A DNA stretch of 64,000 nt from Chloroflexota bacterium (GCA_028874075.1 JAPPLU010000049.1:46424-110423); one strand, 5' to 3'; positions 7,995 through 17,700 are shown, numbered from the stretch's first letter. Notes: generated from the letters alone by a model not told the origin. Made by a program: numbers and translations.

Positions 7995-9635
7995 ATGACC
8001 ATGCATTACCCGCTGCTGGTGCCCAGCATCCTTAACCGTGCCCGCACCGCTTTTCCCAACAAGGAAATCATCACCCGCGTTAATGGCGCCGACGGTGTCG
8101 AAGGCGGAGTACACCGCTACACTTATGGGGACATGGCCGCCCGGGTCAACAAACTGTGCAACGCTCTCACCGCCCTTGGCGTAAAGCAGGGCGATCGGGT
8201 GGGCACCTTCGCCTGGAACACCTACCGGCACCTGGAGGCCTATTTTGCCTCCCCGGTTATGGGCGCGGTCAACCACACCATCAACATCCGCCTCTTTCCC
8301 GACGACCTGGTCTACATCGTCAACCACGCCCAGGATAAGGTGATTTTCGTCGACCCCGACCTGTGTCCCATCCTGGAAGCCCTGGCGCCCCAGCTTGAGT
8401 CTGTCGAGCATTACATTATCCTGACTGACGATCCGGAACCGGCCACCATCCTGCCCAACGCCGTAAGCTACGAAACCTTGCTGGCCCAGGCTTCCGACCG
8501 GTTCACTCCGCCGGAAATGGATGAATGGGACCCGGCCGGCCTGTGTTACACCTCGGCCACCACCGGGCGGCCCAAAGGTGTAACCTACTCGCACCGCGCT
8601 CTCTATCTCCATTCCATGGCCGAGTGCATGGCCGACACCGTAGCCTTCAGCGAGCGGGACACCACGATGGCCATGGTGCCCATGTTCCACGCCAATTGCT
8701 GGGGATTTCCCTACTCCAGCGCCCTGGTGGGCGCCAGCCAGGTAATGCCAGGCGTCCGGCCCGACCCCCAGGCCATCTGCGAACTTATCGACCAGCACAA
8801 GGTGACAGTCACTGCCGGAGTTCCCACCATCTGGGTTGGTGTGCTGGATTACTTGGAACGCTCGGGCCGGAGCTACGATTTTTCTTCCCTGCGGGCCGTT
8901 ATCAGCGGCGGTTCCGCCGTGCCCGTCAGCGTCATCCGGGCCTACAAGGAACGGCTGGGCGTTGACCTGGTCCACGCCTACGGCATGACCGAAGCCACCC
9001 CCATCGTCACCTACAACCGGCCCAAGACTCACCTGGAAGACCTGCCCGAGGATGAGAAGTACGATCTGGCCGGCAGCCAGGGTATGGTAGTGGCGGGTCT
9101 TGAGATGCGGCTGGTGGACGACGAAGGCAACGACCTGCCCTGGGACGGCGAGCAGCGGGGCGAGCTGCTCTTCCGAGGCCCCTGGATTTCCCGGGAGTAT
9201 TACAATGATGAGCGCACCGCCGAGACCTACATCGATGGCTGGTATCACAGCGGCGACATTGCCTCGGTAGACCCGGAGGGTTACGTCCAGATAGGCGACC
9301 GCGTCAAGGACATGGTCAAGAGCGGCGGCGAGTGGATTTCCTCGGTGGACCTGGAGACGGCCATCATCGCCCACCCGGATGTGCTGGAGGCGGCTGTCAT
9401 CGCCATCCCCCATCCCACCTGGGTGGAACGGCCCCTGGCCTGCGTGGTGCCCCGGGAGGGCGCCCGCGACAGCCTGGACCGGGCCCAGGTGCTGGACTTC
9501 ATCCGAGACAGGTTCGCCCGCTGGTGGTTGCCCGACGACGTGGTGTTCATCGACGAAATCCCCAAGACCAGCGTGGGCAAGTTTGACAAGAAAGTGCTGA
9601 GGGAGAGATACCAGGATTGGGTGGTGGAGGAGTAG
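7995..9635 (+). CDS. AMP-forming fatty-acid/acyl-CoA ligase
   Basis: A 546-residue ANL-superfamily adenylating enzyme. The P-loop-like motif A5 region is YTSATTGRPKGVTYSHR (residues ~183-199); YGMTEATPI and the hinge motif GDRVKDMVKSGGEWIS are also present, with the C-terminal lysine in KTSVGKFDKK. The sequence style is that of medium/long-chain acyl-CoA synthetases of the FadD type, converting a carboxylate, ATP and CoA to acyl-CoA. GAGGAG precedes the ATG. The acyl specificity is not predictable. Confidence 0.88.
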   Translation: MTMHYPLLVPSILNRARTAFPNKEIITRVNGADGVEGGVHRYTYGDMAARVNKLCNALTALGVKQGDRVGTFAWNTYRHLEAYFASPVMGAVNHTINIRLFPDDLVYIVNHAQDKVIFVDPDLCPILEALAPQLESVEHYIILTDDPEPATILPNAVSYETLLAQASDRFTPPEMDEWDPAGLCYTSATTGRPKGVTYSHRALYLHSMAECMADTVAFSERDTTMAMVPMFHANCWGFPYSSALVGASQVMPGVRPDPQAICELIDQHKVTVTAGVPTIWVGVLDYLERSGRSYDFSSLRAVISGGSAVPVSVIRAYKERLGVDLVHAYGMTEATPIVTYNRPKTHLEDLPEDEKYDLAGSQGMVVAGLEMRLVDDEGNDLPWDGEQRGELLFRGPWISREYYNDERTAETYIDGWYHSGDIASVDPEGYVQIGDRVKDMVKSGGEWISSVDLETAIIAHPDVLEAAVIAIPHPTWVERPLACVVPREGARDSLDRAQVLDFIRDRFARWWLPDDVVFIDEIPKTSVGKFDKKVLRERYQDWVVEE

Positions 9636-9723
9636 GGAGGTGTTCCCCAGGGGCCGGCAGAGGCCGGAGCTATCCGAATTCTCCCTTGAACCCGAATCGA
9701 ATATTGAGAATCCTGGAGACATC

Positions 9724-10434
9724 ATGGTCGAGGAAGCGTACGAATTTGACCAGCAGCCTGGCGTCAACATTTTCGGCGCCACCCCTCCTTCCACGGGCAT
9801 CGTTTACGTCCTCAGCAACGTAGCCATGCCCGGCTACATCAAGATTGGCTACACCGGCGGCAACAGCTCCAAGGATGTGGAGGACCGGATGCGGCAGCTG
9901 GACAGCACCGGAGTGCCCCGCTCCTTTGACTGCGAATATGCCGCCCTGGTGAGTAACTGCTCCCAGGTGGAGAAAGCCATCCACACGGCCTTTGGAGACT
10001 TCAGGGTCAGGCAGAACCGGGAGTTCTTTGAGGGAGTAGAGCCCTTCCGTGTGAAGGCAATTCTGCAGCTGTTGGCCATTGAGGAAGTAACGCCCAACGG
10101 CCACAAGCACCACACGTCCGAGTACGAATTCAGGGATATGGAGAACGAACAGCCCATAAGACGGCGGGATAGCTTTACCTTTTCAATGGTGGACCTTCCC
10201 AAGGGCGCCACCCTGGAGTGGGGCGACGACCCGGAAATAAAATGCCAGGTTGCCAACGACAGCACCGGGGTGGTGTTTGACGGCGAGTACTACTCCCTGA
10301 CGGGGCTGGCCTCCAAGCTCAAGCAGTGGAAGCACACTCCCAGCGCTGCCAGGTATTGGCTCTACCAGGGCGAAACCCTCCTCCAGCGCCGCGACCGCCT
10401 GGAGCAGGATGCATTGGGGCTGGAGGACTATTAG
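9724..10434 (+). CDS. GIY-YIG (T5orf172-like) domain protein
   Basis: A 236-residue protein. Residues ~25-110 form a GIY-YIG-type domain of the T5orf172 class: GIVYVLSNVAMPGYIKIGYT provides the GIY and YIG strands, EDRMRQLDSTGVP the conserved Arg, and VEKAIHTAF with the EFF motif the last helix. The C-terminal ~60 residues (YYSLTGLASKLKQW, then ARYWLYQGETLLQRR) form a separate small domain often seen behind such nucleases. ATG 9724 has GGAG 7 bases upstream. Nuclease activity is inferred; a role in DNA repair or defence is possible. Confidence 0.72.
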   Translation: MVEEAYEFDQQPGVNIFGATPPSTGIVYVLSNVAMPGYIKIGYTGGNSSKDVEDRMRQLDSTGVPRSFDCEYAALVSNCSQVEKAIHTAFGDFRVRQNREFFEGVEPFRVKAILQLLAIEEVTPNGHKHHTSEYEFRDMENEQPIRRRDSFTFSMVDLPKGATLEWGDDPEIKCQVANDSTGVVFDGEYYSLTGLASKLKQWKHTPSAARYWLYQGETLLQRRDRLEQDALGLEDY

Positions 10435-10517
10435 GCACCGGTCTCCCCCTGCTACTCTCGAGACATTGAGAAAACCCGGCGGATATCCGCCGATTATACC
10501 CTTGGAACGGAGCGCCC

Positions 10518-12908
10518 ATGCTTACCCAAATCAGCCTGACCGACCACCTCTCCCGCACCAATGGCCGCGTTTCACTTGCCGGCCTTTCCGCACCGGCCGA
10601 AATCTACCGCGACGCCTGGGGCATTCCCCACGCCCGAGCAGCCAGCGAGACCGACGCCTTCTTCGTCCAGGGCTTCTTTACCGCCCAGGACCGACTTTGG
10701 CAAATGGAGTACGACCGGCGGCGGGGCAGCGGCCGCTGGGCCGAGGTGGTGGGCAAATCCGCCCTGGACCAGGACGTGATGATGCGCCGCTTCCGCCTGG
10801 TGGACAGCGCCCGGGCCGACTACGGCGCGGTCAACGATCAGACCCGCCGCCTGATGGACGCCTACGCCGCCGGCGTCAACGGCTGGATTGAAACCGCCAC
10901 CGCCGAAGGTTCCCTTCCCGTGGAGTACGCCATATCCGGCATCGAAGCCGAACCCTGGCAGCCGTGGGACGGCCTGGTGGTATTCAAGGTCCGCCACATC
11001 CTCATGGGCGTCTTCGAATCCAAGACCTGGCGCGCCCAACTGGTGCGGGAACTGGGACCGGAAAAGGCCTCCCAGGTGGCCCCCGGCTATCAGCCTGGCC
11101 AGCTTCAAATCCTGCCCCCGGGCAGCCGCTACGAGGGCGAGCTGGACTACTATCTCGCCGAACTGATGGCCGGCGCGGCGGCGGTCAACCTGCTCAACGA
11201 GACCGACAGCGGCAGCAACAGCTGGGCCCTGTCCGGCGAGCGCACCGCCACCGGCAAGCCCCTGCTGGCCGGCGACTCCCACCGCGCCCTGGACACGCCC
11301 AACGTCTATTACCAGAGCCACGTCGCCTGCCCCCAGTGGGACGTTATCGGCCTGGCCATCCCTGGCGTCCCTGGCTTCCCCCATTTCGGTCACAACGACC
11401 GGGTTGCCTGGTGCATCACCCACCTCAGCGGTGATTACCAGGACCTGTACATTGAGGAATTTAACGGTTCCAGGGCCGGAATGTACCGGATGCCCGACAT
11501 CAACCAGGATGGAGATTCCCGCTGGACCGACTTCCACGCCAGCCACTGGCGTCCCACCGACACCAGGGACGAGACCATCAAGGTAAAAGACGGGGACGAC
11601 CATCACATCACCACCTGGGCCACCCGCCACGGTCCTATCATCGCCGGTGGGCCTCCTGGCAAGTACGGCCTGGCCCTCAAGTACACCGCCACCGACGGCC
11701 CCAAGCCCTGGCCCAACATCATCCCCACCATGCTGCGGGCGCGGGACAGTCACGAACTGACGGAGTCCATGCGCGGCTGGGTGGACCCGGCCAACAACTT
11801 CCTTTTCGCCGACGTGGACGGCAATATCGGCTACCTGAGCCGGGGCGAAATCCCCATCCGCACGGGGCAAAATGCCCGCCTGCCCGTCCCTGGCTGGACC
11901 GGCGACCACGAGTGGCAGGGCAACATTCCCTTCGAGGAAATGCCCCGCTCCATCAACCCGCCCGAGGGCTACATCGTAACCGCCAACAACAAGCCAGTGG
12001 GCGACGACTATCCCTACTACATCTCCTCCGAGTTCACCCCCGGCTTCCGCGCCGAGCGGGTGCGGGAGGCCCTGCTTGCCCTGAACAAGCCCACCGTCGC
12101 CGACATGACCCAGGTCCACAGTGAGCGCGTCTCCATCCCCGCCCTGGCCTACATCGAATACCTCAAGGCCAATCGGGCCGAGATTCGGACGTATGATAGC
12201 GAAACTGCCAGGGCTCTCCAGATACTCCTGGGCTGGTCCGGCAGCATGGACGCAGGCGACGTGGCTCCCACCATCTACAGCGCCTTCCGGGATGCCCTGC
12301 TTCACCGTATCTACCGCCACATCCTGGGTGACAAGCTGGCTGAAGAGGCCTGGCACCCCGCCAACCGGGGCACCGGCGCCTTCATGGGCCGGGTCAAGAC
12401 CCAGCTCATCTACATGTTCCCCGAAGACGACCGACGCCTGCTCCCCGGCGGTGAAACTTGGCTTTCCATGATGTCCGCCGCCCTGGCGGAGGCAGTGGAG
12501 GCGCTGCGCAACACCCTGGGAGATAACTTCGCTGAGTGGAACTGGGACCGGCTCCACCAGGCGCGCCCCCGGCACACCCTGTCCGAAGCCTTCCCTGAAA
12601 TGGCAAGTCTGCTGGACCCGCCCTCCATCCCCATGTCCGGGGACGCCGACACGCCCCTGGCCGGGGCCTACTCCCCCGCTGACCCGGCCACTGTGGGCGG
12701 CCTGTCCGTGGCCCGCTATTCTTACGACCTTGCCGACTGGGACAACTCCCTGTGGGCCATCCCTCTGGGCTCCTCCGGCAATCCCGGCAGCCCCCACTAC
12801 CACGACCAGTCGGAAACCTGGCGCCAGGTGCAGATGATTCCCATGGAGTACGGCTGGGACGGTATCATTTCCCGCAGCCAGTCTCACCAGACCCTGGACC
12901 CGGCGTAG
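10518..12908 (+). CDS. Penicillin-acylase-family N-terminal-nucleophile hydrolase
   Basis: A 796-residue member of the penicillin amidase family (penicillin G acylase, cephalosporin acylase, quorum-signal acylases). DAWGIPHARA and QGFFTAQDRLWQMEY mark the alpha-chain region; the autocatalytic cleavage site and nucleophile is Ser233 in GSNSWALSG. GHNDRVAWCIT and a late ANNKPVGDD are further family landmarks. Unlike most relatives it shows no signal peptide, so it may be cytoplasmic. Ligand specificity (N-acyl homoserine lactone, N-acyl amino acid or other amide) cannot be deduced. Confidence 0.88.
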   Translation: MLTQISLTDHLSRTNGRVSLAGLSAPAEIYRDAWGIPHARAASETDAFFVQGFFTAQDRLWQMEYDRRRGSGRWAEVVGKSALDQDVMMRRFRLVDSARADYGAVNDQTRRLMDAYAAGVNGWIETATAEGSLPVEYAISGIEAEPWQPWDGLVVFKVRHILMGVFESKTWRAQLVRELGPEKASQVAPGYQPGQLQILPPGSRYEGELDYYLAELMAGAAAVNLLNETDSGSNSWALSGERTATGKPLLAGDSHRALDTPNVYYQSHVACPQWDVIGLAIPGVPGFPHFGHNDRVAWCITHLSGDYQDLYIEEFNGSRAGMYRMPDINQDGDSRWTDFHASHWRPTDTRDETIKVKDGDDHHITTWATRHGPIIAGGPPGKYGLALKYTATDGPKPWPNIIPTMLRARDSHELTESMRGWVDPANNFLFADVDGNIGYLSRGEIPIRTGQNARLPVPGWTGDHEWQGNIPFEEMPRSINPPEGYIVTANNKPVGDDYPYYISSEFTPGFRAERVREALLALNKPTVADMTQVHSERVSIPALAYIEYLKANRAEIRTYDSETARALQILLGWSGSMDAGDVAPTIYSAFRDALLHRIYRHILGDKLAEEAWHPANRGTGAFMGRVKTQLIYMFPEDDRRLLPGGETWLSMMSAALAEAVEALRNTLGDNFAEWNWDRLHQARPRHTLSEAFPEMASLLDPPSIPMSGDADTPLAGAYSPADPATVGGLSVARYSYDLADWDNSLWAIPLGSSGNPGSPHYHDQSETWRQVQMIPMEYGWDGIISRSQSHQTLDPA

Positions 12909-12920
12909 GCGGAGGCCACC

Positions 12921-13187
12921 GTGAGCATGTTTGACTGGTACCAGCGCGCCCGAGCCAGGGCCGAGCATTTTATAACCGACCTTGACCCTGAGCTTGAGGT
13001 GGATGTGGACGAAGACTACATCACCCCCTACGACGGAGGCGAGGAATACGACACCTTCGTCCTGGTCTTCTCCCACCCCACCAACCCAAAGCTCAACTGG
13101 ACCATGGCCGTCAAACCCGAAGAAGACTTCATCAACACCGAACTGGAACAGGTGGTGCGGCGCATTTATTTTGAGCGAGTGGAATAG
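12921..13187 (+). CDS. Hypothetical acidic 88-residue protein
   Basis: A short acidic protein with no recognised domain, starting at GTG 12921 with GGAGG five bases upstream (ATG 12927 is an alternative). It lies 12 bases after the acylase-family gene, so it is probably in the same transcript. The acidic segment LDPELEVDVDEDYITPYDGG is followed by a beta-rich part with TFVLVFSHPTNPKLNW. No signal or membrane segment. Confidence 0.65.
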   Translation: MSMFDWYQRARARAEHFITDLDPELEVDVDEDYITPYDGGEEYDTFVLVFSHPTNPKLNWTMAVKPEEDFINTELEQVVRRIYFERVE

Positions 13188-13331
13188 CCGTTGCGGCCGC
13201 TAATCCCGAGCCTGGCGAAGGCCGCCAGCTTACCCAGTCGTAGGGGCAGGCCTTGTGGCAGCCCTGCCAAGAACAGCAGTAAGGAAAACCCCCGCCCGTT
13301 CCTGTATCAAACTTGAGAGATAGGTGAAACC

Positions 13332-14105
13332 ATGCAGAACCAGTCCGACGGCTTCAACGGCAAGGTGGCCATCGTAACCGGCGCCGGCACCGGCATTGGC
13401 CGCAGCGCATCCCTGGCCCTGGCCGCCGAGGGTTACGCCGTAGCCCTGGCCGGGCGCCGCGCCCAGTTGCTGGAGGAAACCATATCCATGGCCGGCGACG
13501 CTGCCGGCCGTATGCTGGCCATCCCAGGCGACATCGGCAAGCCCGACGGCGTGGCCAACCTCTTCGCCGCCACCAGGGAAAGGTTCGGCCGCCTGGACCT
13601 GCTCTTCAACAACGCCGGCATCAGCGCGCCGCCCATTCCCCTGGAAGACCTGACCTACGAGCAGTGGCAGGCGGTAGTGGATGTCAACATCACCGGCGCC
13701 TTCCTCTGCACCCAGGAAGCCTTCCGCATGATGAAGGAGCAGGACCCCATGGGCGGTCGCATCATCAACAACGGCTCCATTTCCGCCTACGTGCCCCGGC
13801 CCAACTCGGCCCCCTACACTGCCACCAAGCACGCCATTACCGGCCTGACCCGTTCCACCTCCCTGGACGGCCGCAAGTACGACATCGCCTGCGGCCAGAT
13901 CGACATCGGCAATGCCGACACGGACATGGCCGCAGTCTTCAAAACGGGTGTGCCCCAGCCCTACGGGGAGATCGCCGTGGAACCCACCATGGCCGTGGAA
14001 AACGTATCCCGGGCCGTGGTTTATATGGCCAGCCTTCCCCTGGACGCCAACGTCCAGTTTATGACGGTAATGGCCACAAAAATGCCCTTCATCGGCCGGG
14101 GATAG
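13332..14105 (+). CDS. SDR-family oxidoreductase
   Basis: A 257-residue short-chain dehydrogenase/reductase. GAGTGIG (residues ~16-22) is the nucleotide-binding motif, NNAGISAPP the NAG strand, NNGSISAY carries the catalytic Ser and YTATKHA the catalytic Tyr and Lys. The C-terminus is shorter than usual and lacks the VDGG ending; it finishes with [14 protein letters not shown]. That ending suits SDRs in which the last strand is rebuilt. Substrate unknown. AGGTG precedes the ATG. Confidence 0.87.
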   Translation: MQNQSDGFNGKVAIVTGAGTGIGRSASLALAAEGYAVALAGRRAQLLEETISMAGDAAGRMLAIPGDIGKPDGVANLFAATRERFGRLDLLFNNAGISAPPIPLEDLTYEQWQAVVDVNITGAFLCTQEAFRMMKEQDPMGGRIINNGSISAYVPRPNSAPYTATKHAITGLTRSTSLDGRKYDIACGQIDIGNADTDMAAVFKTGVPQPYGEIAVEPTMAVENVSRAVVYMASLPLDANVQFMTVMATKMPFIGRG

Positions 14106-14716
14106 GGGTCGTCGGCAGGGTCCCTGCACCCAGTTTCCAAAATTCCAAAAGGCTGCGGTTGACAGATCGGCTAACCCCGACTACCTGTGGGTACCGGAGA
14201 TCGCCACGGGCATAACCGAAGGGCAACGCAGGCCAAATTTCGCGAATCTCGAAAAAGTTCCCCAAAAAGGGTTGACAGCAGAGAAAGCATTGACTAAATT
14301 ATTACAGTTCGCTTTGTTTGGCTTTGGTACCATTGCTTCTTGCAAGGACGTTTTGTCCTCCTCTTGTAGGTATGCGCTTTAGCGCCGGGCTTTAGGCCCC
14401 TCTTTTATAGCCGTCCACATGGACGCAGGGATTAGTCCCTCTTCTGTTTTAGCGCCAACGAGCGCCGGGCAGTAAGCCCCCTTTAGTAGCGGCCCAGATG
14501 TGGCCACCCATGTTTAACGTGTTTCGGTAACCCAGGTGCTGTGGGTCACTTCGTGCCAGCGTACAGGTGCGCCCTGCCAGGATCGTGTGTTGCGCCGCAG
14601 TGTCGGTCGAGTGACCGGCGGTTACTCCGGCCAACGTCCGCTGGCGCGACGGGACTCCGCCGGCGCCCCATTCAAAAAACTTCGAACACTCCAGGCGACG
14701 ATAGAACTGAAGGAGC
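14106..14716 (+). ncRNA. Structured non-coding leader with mini-hairpin array
   Basis: 611 bases with no credible coding frame. A strong promoter lies at 14272-14300 and the stretch from about 14307 to the sigma-factor gene would be a ~400-nt leader. Between 14345 and 14505 it holds eight or more short perfect hairpins with 4-5-bp stems and 4-7-nt loops: 14345-14359, 14374-14385, 14387-14399, 14413-14424, 14428-14439, 14452-14465, 14467-14479, 14491-14505. Further ones lie at 14604-14617 and near 14530-14547. Linkers are pyrimidine-rich. No known riboswitch class is recognised. Confidence 0.5.
14272..14300 (+). promoter_or_regulatory. Strong sigma70-type promoter upstream of sigma-factor gene
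   Basis: A perfect TTGACA at 14272-14277 and TAAATT at 14295-14300 are spaced by 17 bases. Transcription would start near 14307, about 410 bases before the next gene. Confidence 0.65.
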
Positions 14717-16027
14717 ATGGATTTGGAAAATTTGCAGCATCAAGAGGCTAATGGGTTCGACTCGGAGGCAGTTATAGGGAAGCACCTGCGATTGTTCTTG
14801 CTGATGAACACCGCCCGGCAGTACAGGGTTCTTCGGGATTCAGTCATCTCGGAGACTCCTGAAAGGCGTGAACCCGGCTGGATCGCAAACGAAGTGGTCC
14901 GGAAGTTGCTGGATGGTATTGCTTTCAGCGAACCGGTGGTGAGGGAGATCCAGAGCTTCCTCCATCAGCCCGAAGACCCCACGCTGGCTGAAATCTCCGC
15001 GGGCGACTCCCCGTTGATGGGGGCTGTGGTGGGTCCCATAGACCGCCTGCTGGTCGCGAGGGTCTCCGACTTGCTGAGCAAAGAGGAGTCTCTTGCCTTG
15101 GATTTCCTGGTTTTACTCCAGCTGGTGCTTATGGTCCTGCCCAGGGAGGTTGTGGACGATTTCGGCCACTTGCGGTTGGATGATTTGCGGAAACAGATAG
15201 ATACGGTCCCAATGACCCTCAAGCTGTTGGAACGGGCGCCCATCTACGAGCGAAGCCTGAAGGCATTGGAAAGGTTGGGAGGCGCCTGCCGGGAACGGTT
15301 GGTCGCAGATTACGAACCTCTGGTCCGCAGCATTGCGCGTAGACACAGTAGGCTGCTTGACCTTTGCACAAATAGCAGGATGTCTCCGGATGACCTGCGC
15401 CAGGTGGGCCTGATTGGCCTCCTGCGAGCCATAGACAGTTTCGATATCAGGCGCGGGTTCCGGTTTGCCACCTATGCTCGACCCGCCATAGAAAATGAGA
15501 TCAACGATTTCATCCGGCGAAGTTTGCACCCCGTGGCAATGCCCAGGGAGGTGGCCACGGAACTCAGTAGGGTAAGTCATCTTGAGTCGAAGCTGCGCCA
15601 GGACTTGGGAAGGAACGAGGTGGACAGAGAGCTTTGCGACGTCATGGGAATGTCCTGGGAAAAGTTCCAAAGTATCAGGTATGCCTTTCAGCCGGCCAGA
15701 AGCCTGGACGAGCCCCTTGGCGAGGAGACCGATATCACCTTGGCCGATACCATCGTAGACCCGTCCGCTGATACGGAGGAAACGGTTTGCACTGCAATGA
15801 TGTGCCAGAGACTGCACGAGGCTCTGCAGGCCCTGCCCGACCGTGACCGCTATGTTCTGGAACTTCGCTTCGGCCTGCGCGGCAACCGGGAATTCACCTT
15901 TGATGAACTGGGGCGTGAACTGGGCATTACCCGCCAGGCCGTCCACAAGACCGTGGGCCGGGCCCTGGAAAAACTTCGCAACCCCGACCTGGGCCTGGTG
16001 GGCGAAGAAGCCTCGGCCTGGGAATGA
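14717..16027 (+). CDS. Sigma-70 family RNA polymerase sigma factor with novel N-terminus
   Basis: A 436-residue sigma factor. Region 2 spans about residues 195-270 (YEPLVRSIARRHSRLLDL, then GLLRAIDSFDIRRGFRFATY); region 3 and SLDEPLGEETDITLADTI follow; region 4 at the C-terminus has the HTH FTFDELGRELGITRQAVHKT. Region 2.3 reads ARPAIENEINDF and lacks the paired Trp of housekeeping RpoD. The first ~190 residues match no sigma region I know and are helical. AGGAG is only one base from the ATG, so initiation may be inefficient or controlled. Confidence 0.82.
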   Translation: MDLENLQHQEANGFDSEAVIGKHLRLFLLMNTARQYRVLRDSVISETPERREPGWIANEVVRKLLDGIAFSEPVVREIQSFLHQPEDPTLAEISAGDSPLMGAVVGPIDRLLVARVSDLLSKEESLALDFLVLLQLVLMVLPREVVDDFGHLRLDDLRKQIDTVPMTLKLLERAPIYERSLKALERLGGACRERLVADYEPLVRSIARRHSRLLDLCTNSRMSPDDLRQVGLIGLLRAIDSFDIRRGFRFATYARPAIENEINDFIRRSLHPVAMPREVATELSRVSHLESKLRQDLGRNEVDRELCDVMGMSWEKFQSIRYAFQPARSLDEPLGEETDITLADTIVDPSADTEETVCTAMMCQRLHEALQALPDRDRYVLELRFGLRGNREFTFDELGRELGITRQAVHKTVGRALEKLRNPDLGLVGEEASAWE

Positions 16028-16566
16028 TTTATACTGATCCCACTCTGCCGCGAGCCGAAGGTATCACCCCGCAGGGGCACACGGTTGTGCGCCCCTGCGG
16101 CATTGCGCAGTGCCGGCGCCCCGCTATAGGCAGCGCCCCGCGGAATTTCCCTGCCTTCTGACACCTTCCCCTTGCCCTCCCACATAACCCCCTCCCATCA
16201 TTAAAGTAACCGGTTTTCCCGGGGGAATCCCGGCGGAAATGGACTGGCCCAAAGCGGCCCGGTTCCCTCCATTTCTTCCCCCTTCCGTACCAGCCGAATG
16301 GGCCGCTTTCGGCCCACCTGTGGACCGCCAAAATGTCTGACCCCGATACCAAATGTGGGAAGAATGAGACAGAATGAGACGAATTGGGACGAAAAACAAA
16401 AATCTCTGGAAGAGCCGGGTTCAGCATCTGCCGCCGGCAGGTACAGACCTGTGTGCCTGCCCCCCATTCCTGCAAGCAGGTTTGCTCCCACACCCCTGCG
16501 ATGTAATATGTACTCGCCTTGCAATCGCCCCAACACCCTGAACGCAACCCTGGAGGACTTGGATAC
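16028..16566. repeat. Non-coding region rich in REP-like palindromes
   Basis: 539 bases without a credible gene. It contains a 10-bp perfect inverted repeat CCGCAGGGGC/GCCCCTGCGG at 16069-16100 just after the sigma-factor gene, which may also end its transcript although no T tract follows; long arms of 14/16 identity at 16246-16260 and 16300-16315; and two small palindromes at 16436-16461 and 16469-16480 in a GTGGGAGCAAACCTGC-like context typical of bacterial REP elements. No transposase is nearby. Confidence 0.6.
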
Positions 16567-17682
16567 ATGGGCGCCTGCCGCTATTGTGGTCAGAATGCCG
16601 GATTCCTGCGTAAGCAGCACGGGGAGTGCCGCGACCGGCACCGCGCCGGCATAGAGGAGATGGTCAACCTGGTGGCCCAGTCGGCCGGCGCCGCCACCTT
16701 CAGCGAAACGGCCCTGCGCCAGACCCTGGGCGCCATCGCCGCCCGGGCCTACGCCGGAGACGACGACATCAACGCTGCCCTGGCAACCGGCTGGACCCGT
16801 GGCATCGGCCACGCCATGGCCGACGGCATACTGACCCGGGACGAGGAAACCCGCCTGCGCGAGTTCCGCGACCGCATGGCCCTGGATGGCAACTCCCAGA
16901 CCGCCCAGGGCGAGGCCACCCTGGACCGGGCCGCCACCGACCGGCTGACCCTGGACGCCCGCCTGGCAGCCCTGGCCACCGCCGAGGGTGATGCCCACCT
17001 GCGGGACCTTTCCGCCGCCATCCGGCAGGCCGGCCTTTCCGCCGCCGAAAGCCGTCAGCTTCTCATCCGCGCCTGGGAGGCGGCGGTGGAAGGCTCCCTG
17101 GAGGACGGCGTATTCACTCTGGACGAGGAGAACGCCCTGGCCCGGTATCTCAACCACTTCGGCCTGACACCCCGAGACGTCAATGGCAACGGCGCCCACA
17201 CCAGCCTGGTCCAGGCCGCCGTCATCCGCGACGTCGCCAACGGCATCATCCCCCAGCGCCAGCAGGTGGAAGGCAACCTGCCCTTCAATCTGATGAAGTC
17301 GGAACAACTGGTCTGGGTGATTGACGGCGTGGACTACCTGGAAACGGTAACCCGGCGGGAGCGTCGGGGCACTTCCCACGGCGTCAGCATCCGCGTTGCC
17401 CGTGGCCTATACTACCGCCCCAGCGCCTTTCGCAGCCGGGCCGTAGAGTGGGAGGAGACCCAGCGGATGGACAACGGGCTGCTGGGCCTGACCACCAAGC
17501 ACATCTACTTCGCCGGTTCCAGAAAGCGGTTCCGCGTCCGCTATGACCGCATTGTGACCTTCGAGCCCTACAGCGACGGCCTGGGCATTATGCGCGACGC
17601 CCAGACCGCCAAGCCCCAGAGCTTCATCACCGGCGACGGCTGGTTCGTTTACAACCTGGCTACCAACCTGGCCCAGCTGTGA
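16567..17682 (+). CDS. Zinc-ribbon protein with C-terminal PH-like domain, unknown function
   Basis: A 371-residue cytoplasmic protein. It starts with a short Cys/His cluster (CRYCGQNAGFLRKQHGEC) that looks like a zinc knuckle. The middle ~200 residues are helical and acidic, with repeated LDEEN/TRDEET-like segments resembling TerB-type helical domains. The C-terminal ~110 residues (VSIRVARGLYYRPSAF, NGLLGLTTKHIYFAGSRKRF, YDRIVTFEPYSDGL) fit a bacterial PH-like beta domain. The ATG at 16567 has GGAGG 10 bases upstream. I cannot name a function. Confidence 0.65.
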   Translation: MGACRYCGQNAGFLRKQHGECRDRHRAGIEEMVNLVAQSAGAATFSETALRQTLGAIAARAYAGDDDINAALATGWTRGIGHAMADGILTRDEETRLREFRDRMALDGNSQTAQGEATLDRAATDRLTLDARLAALATAEGDAHLRDLSAAIRQAGLSAAESRQLLIRAWEAAVEGSLEDGVFTLDEENALARYLNHFGLTPRDVNGNGAHTSLVQAAVIRDVANGIIPQRQQVEGNLPFNLMKSEQLVWVIDGVDYLETVTRRERRGTSHGVSIRVARGLYYRPSAFRSRAVEWEETQRMDNGLLGLTTKHIYFAGSRKRFRVRYDRIVTFEPYSDGLGIMRDAQTAKPQSFITGDGWFVYNLATNLAQL

Positions 17683-17700
17683 TGAGGCCTGCCCACTGAA

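Noticed and set aside
16201..17379. Long minus-strand open frame opposite the zinc-ribbon gene
   Set aside because: Its Gly/Val-rich translation is the typical mirror of a GC-rich gene on the other strand.
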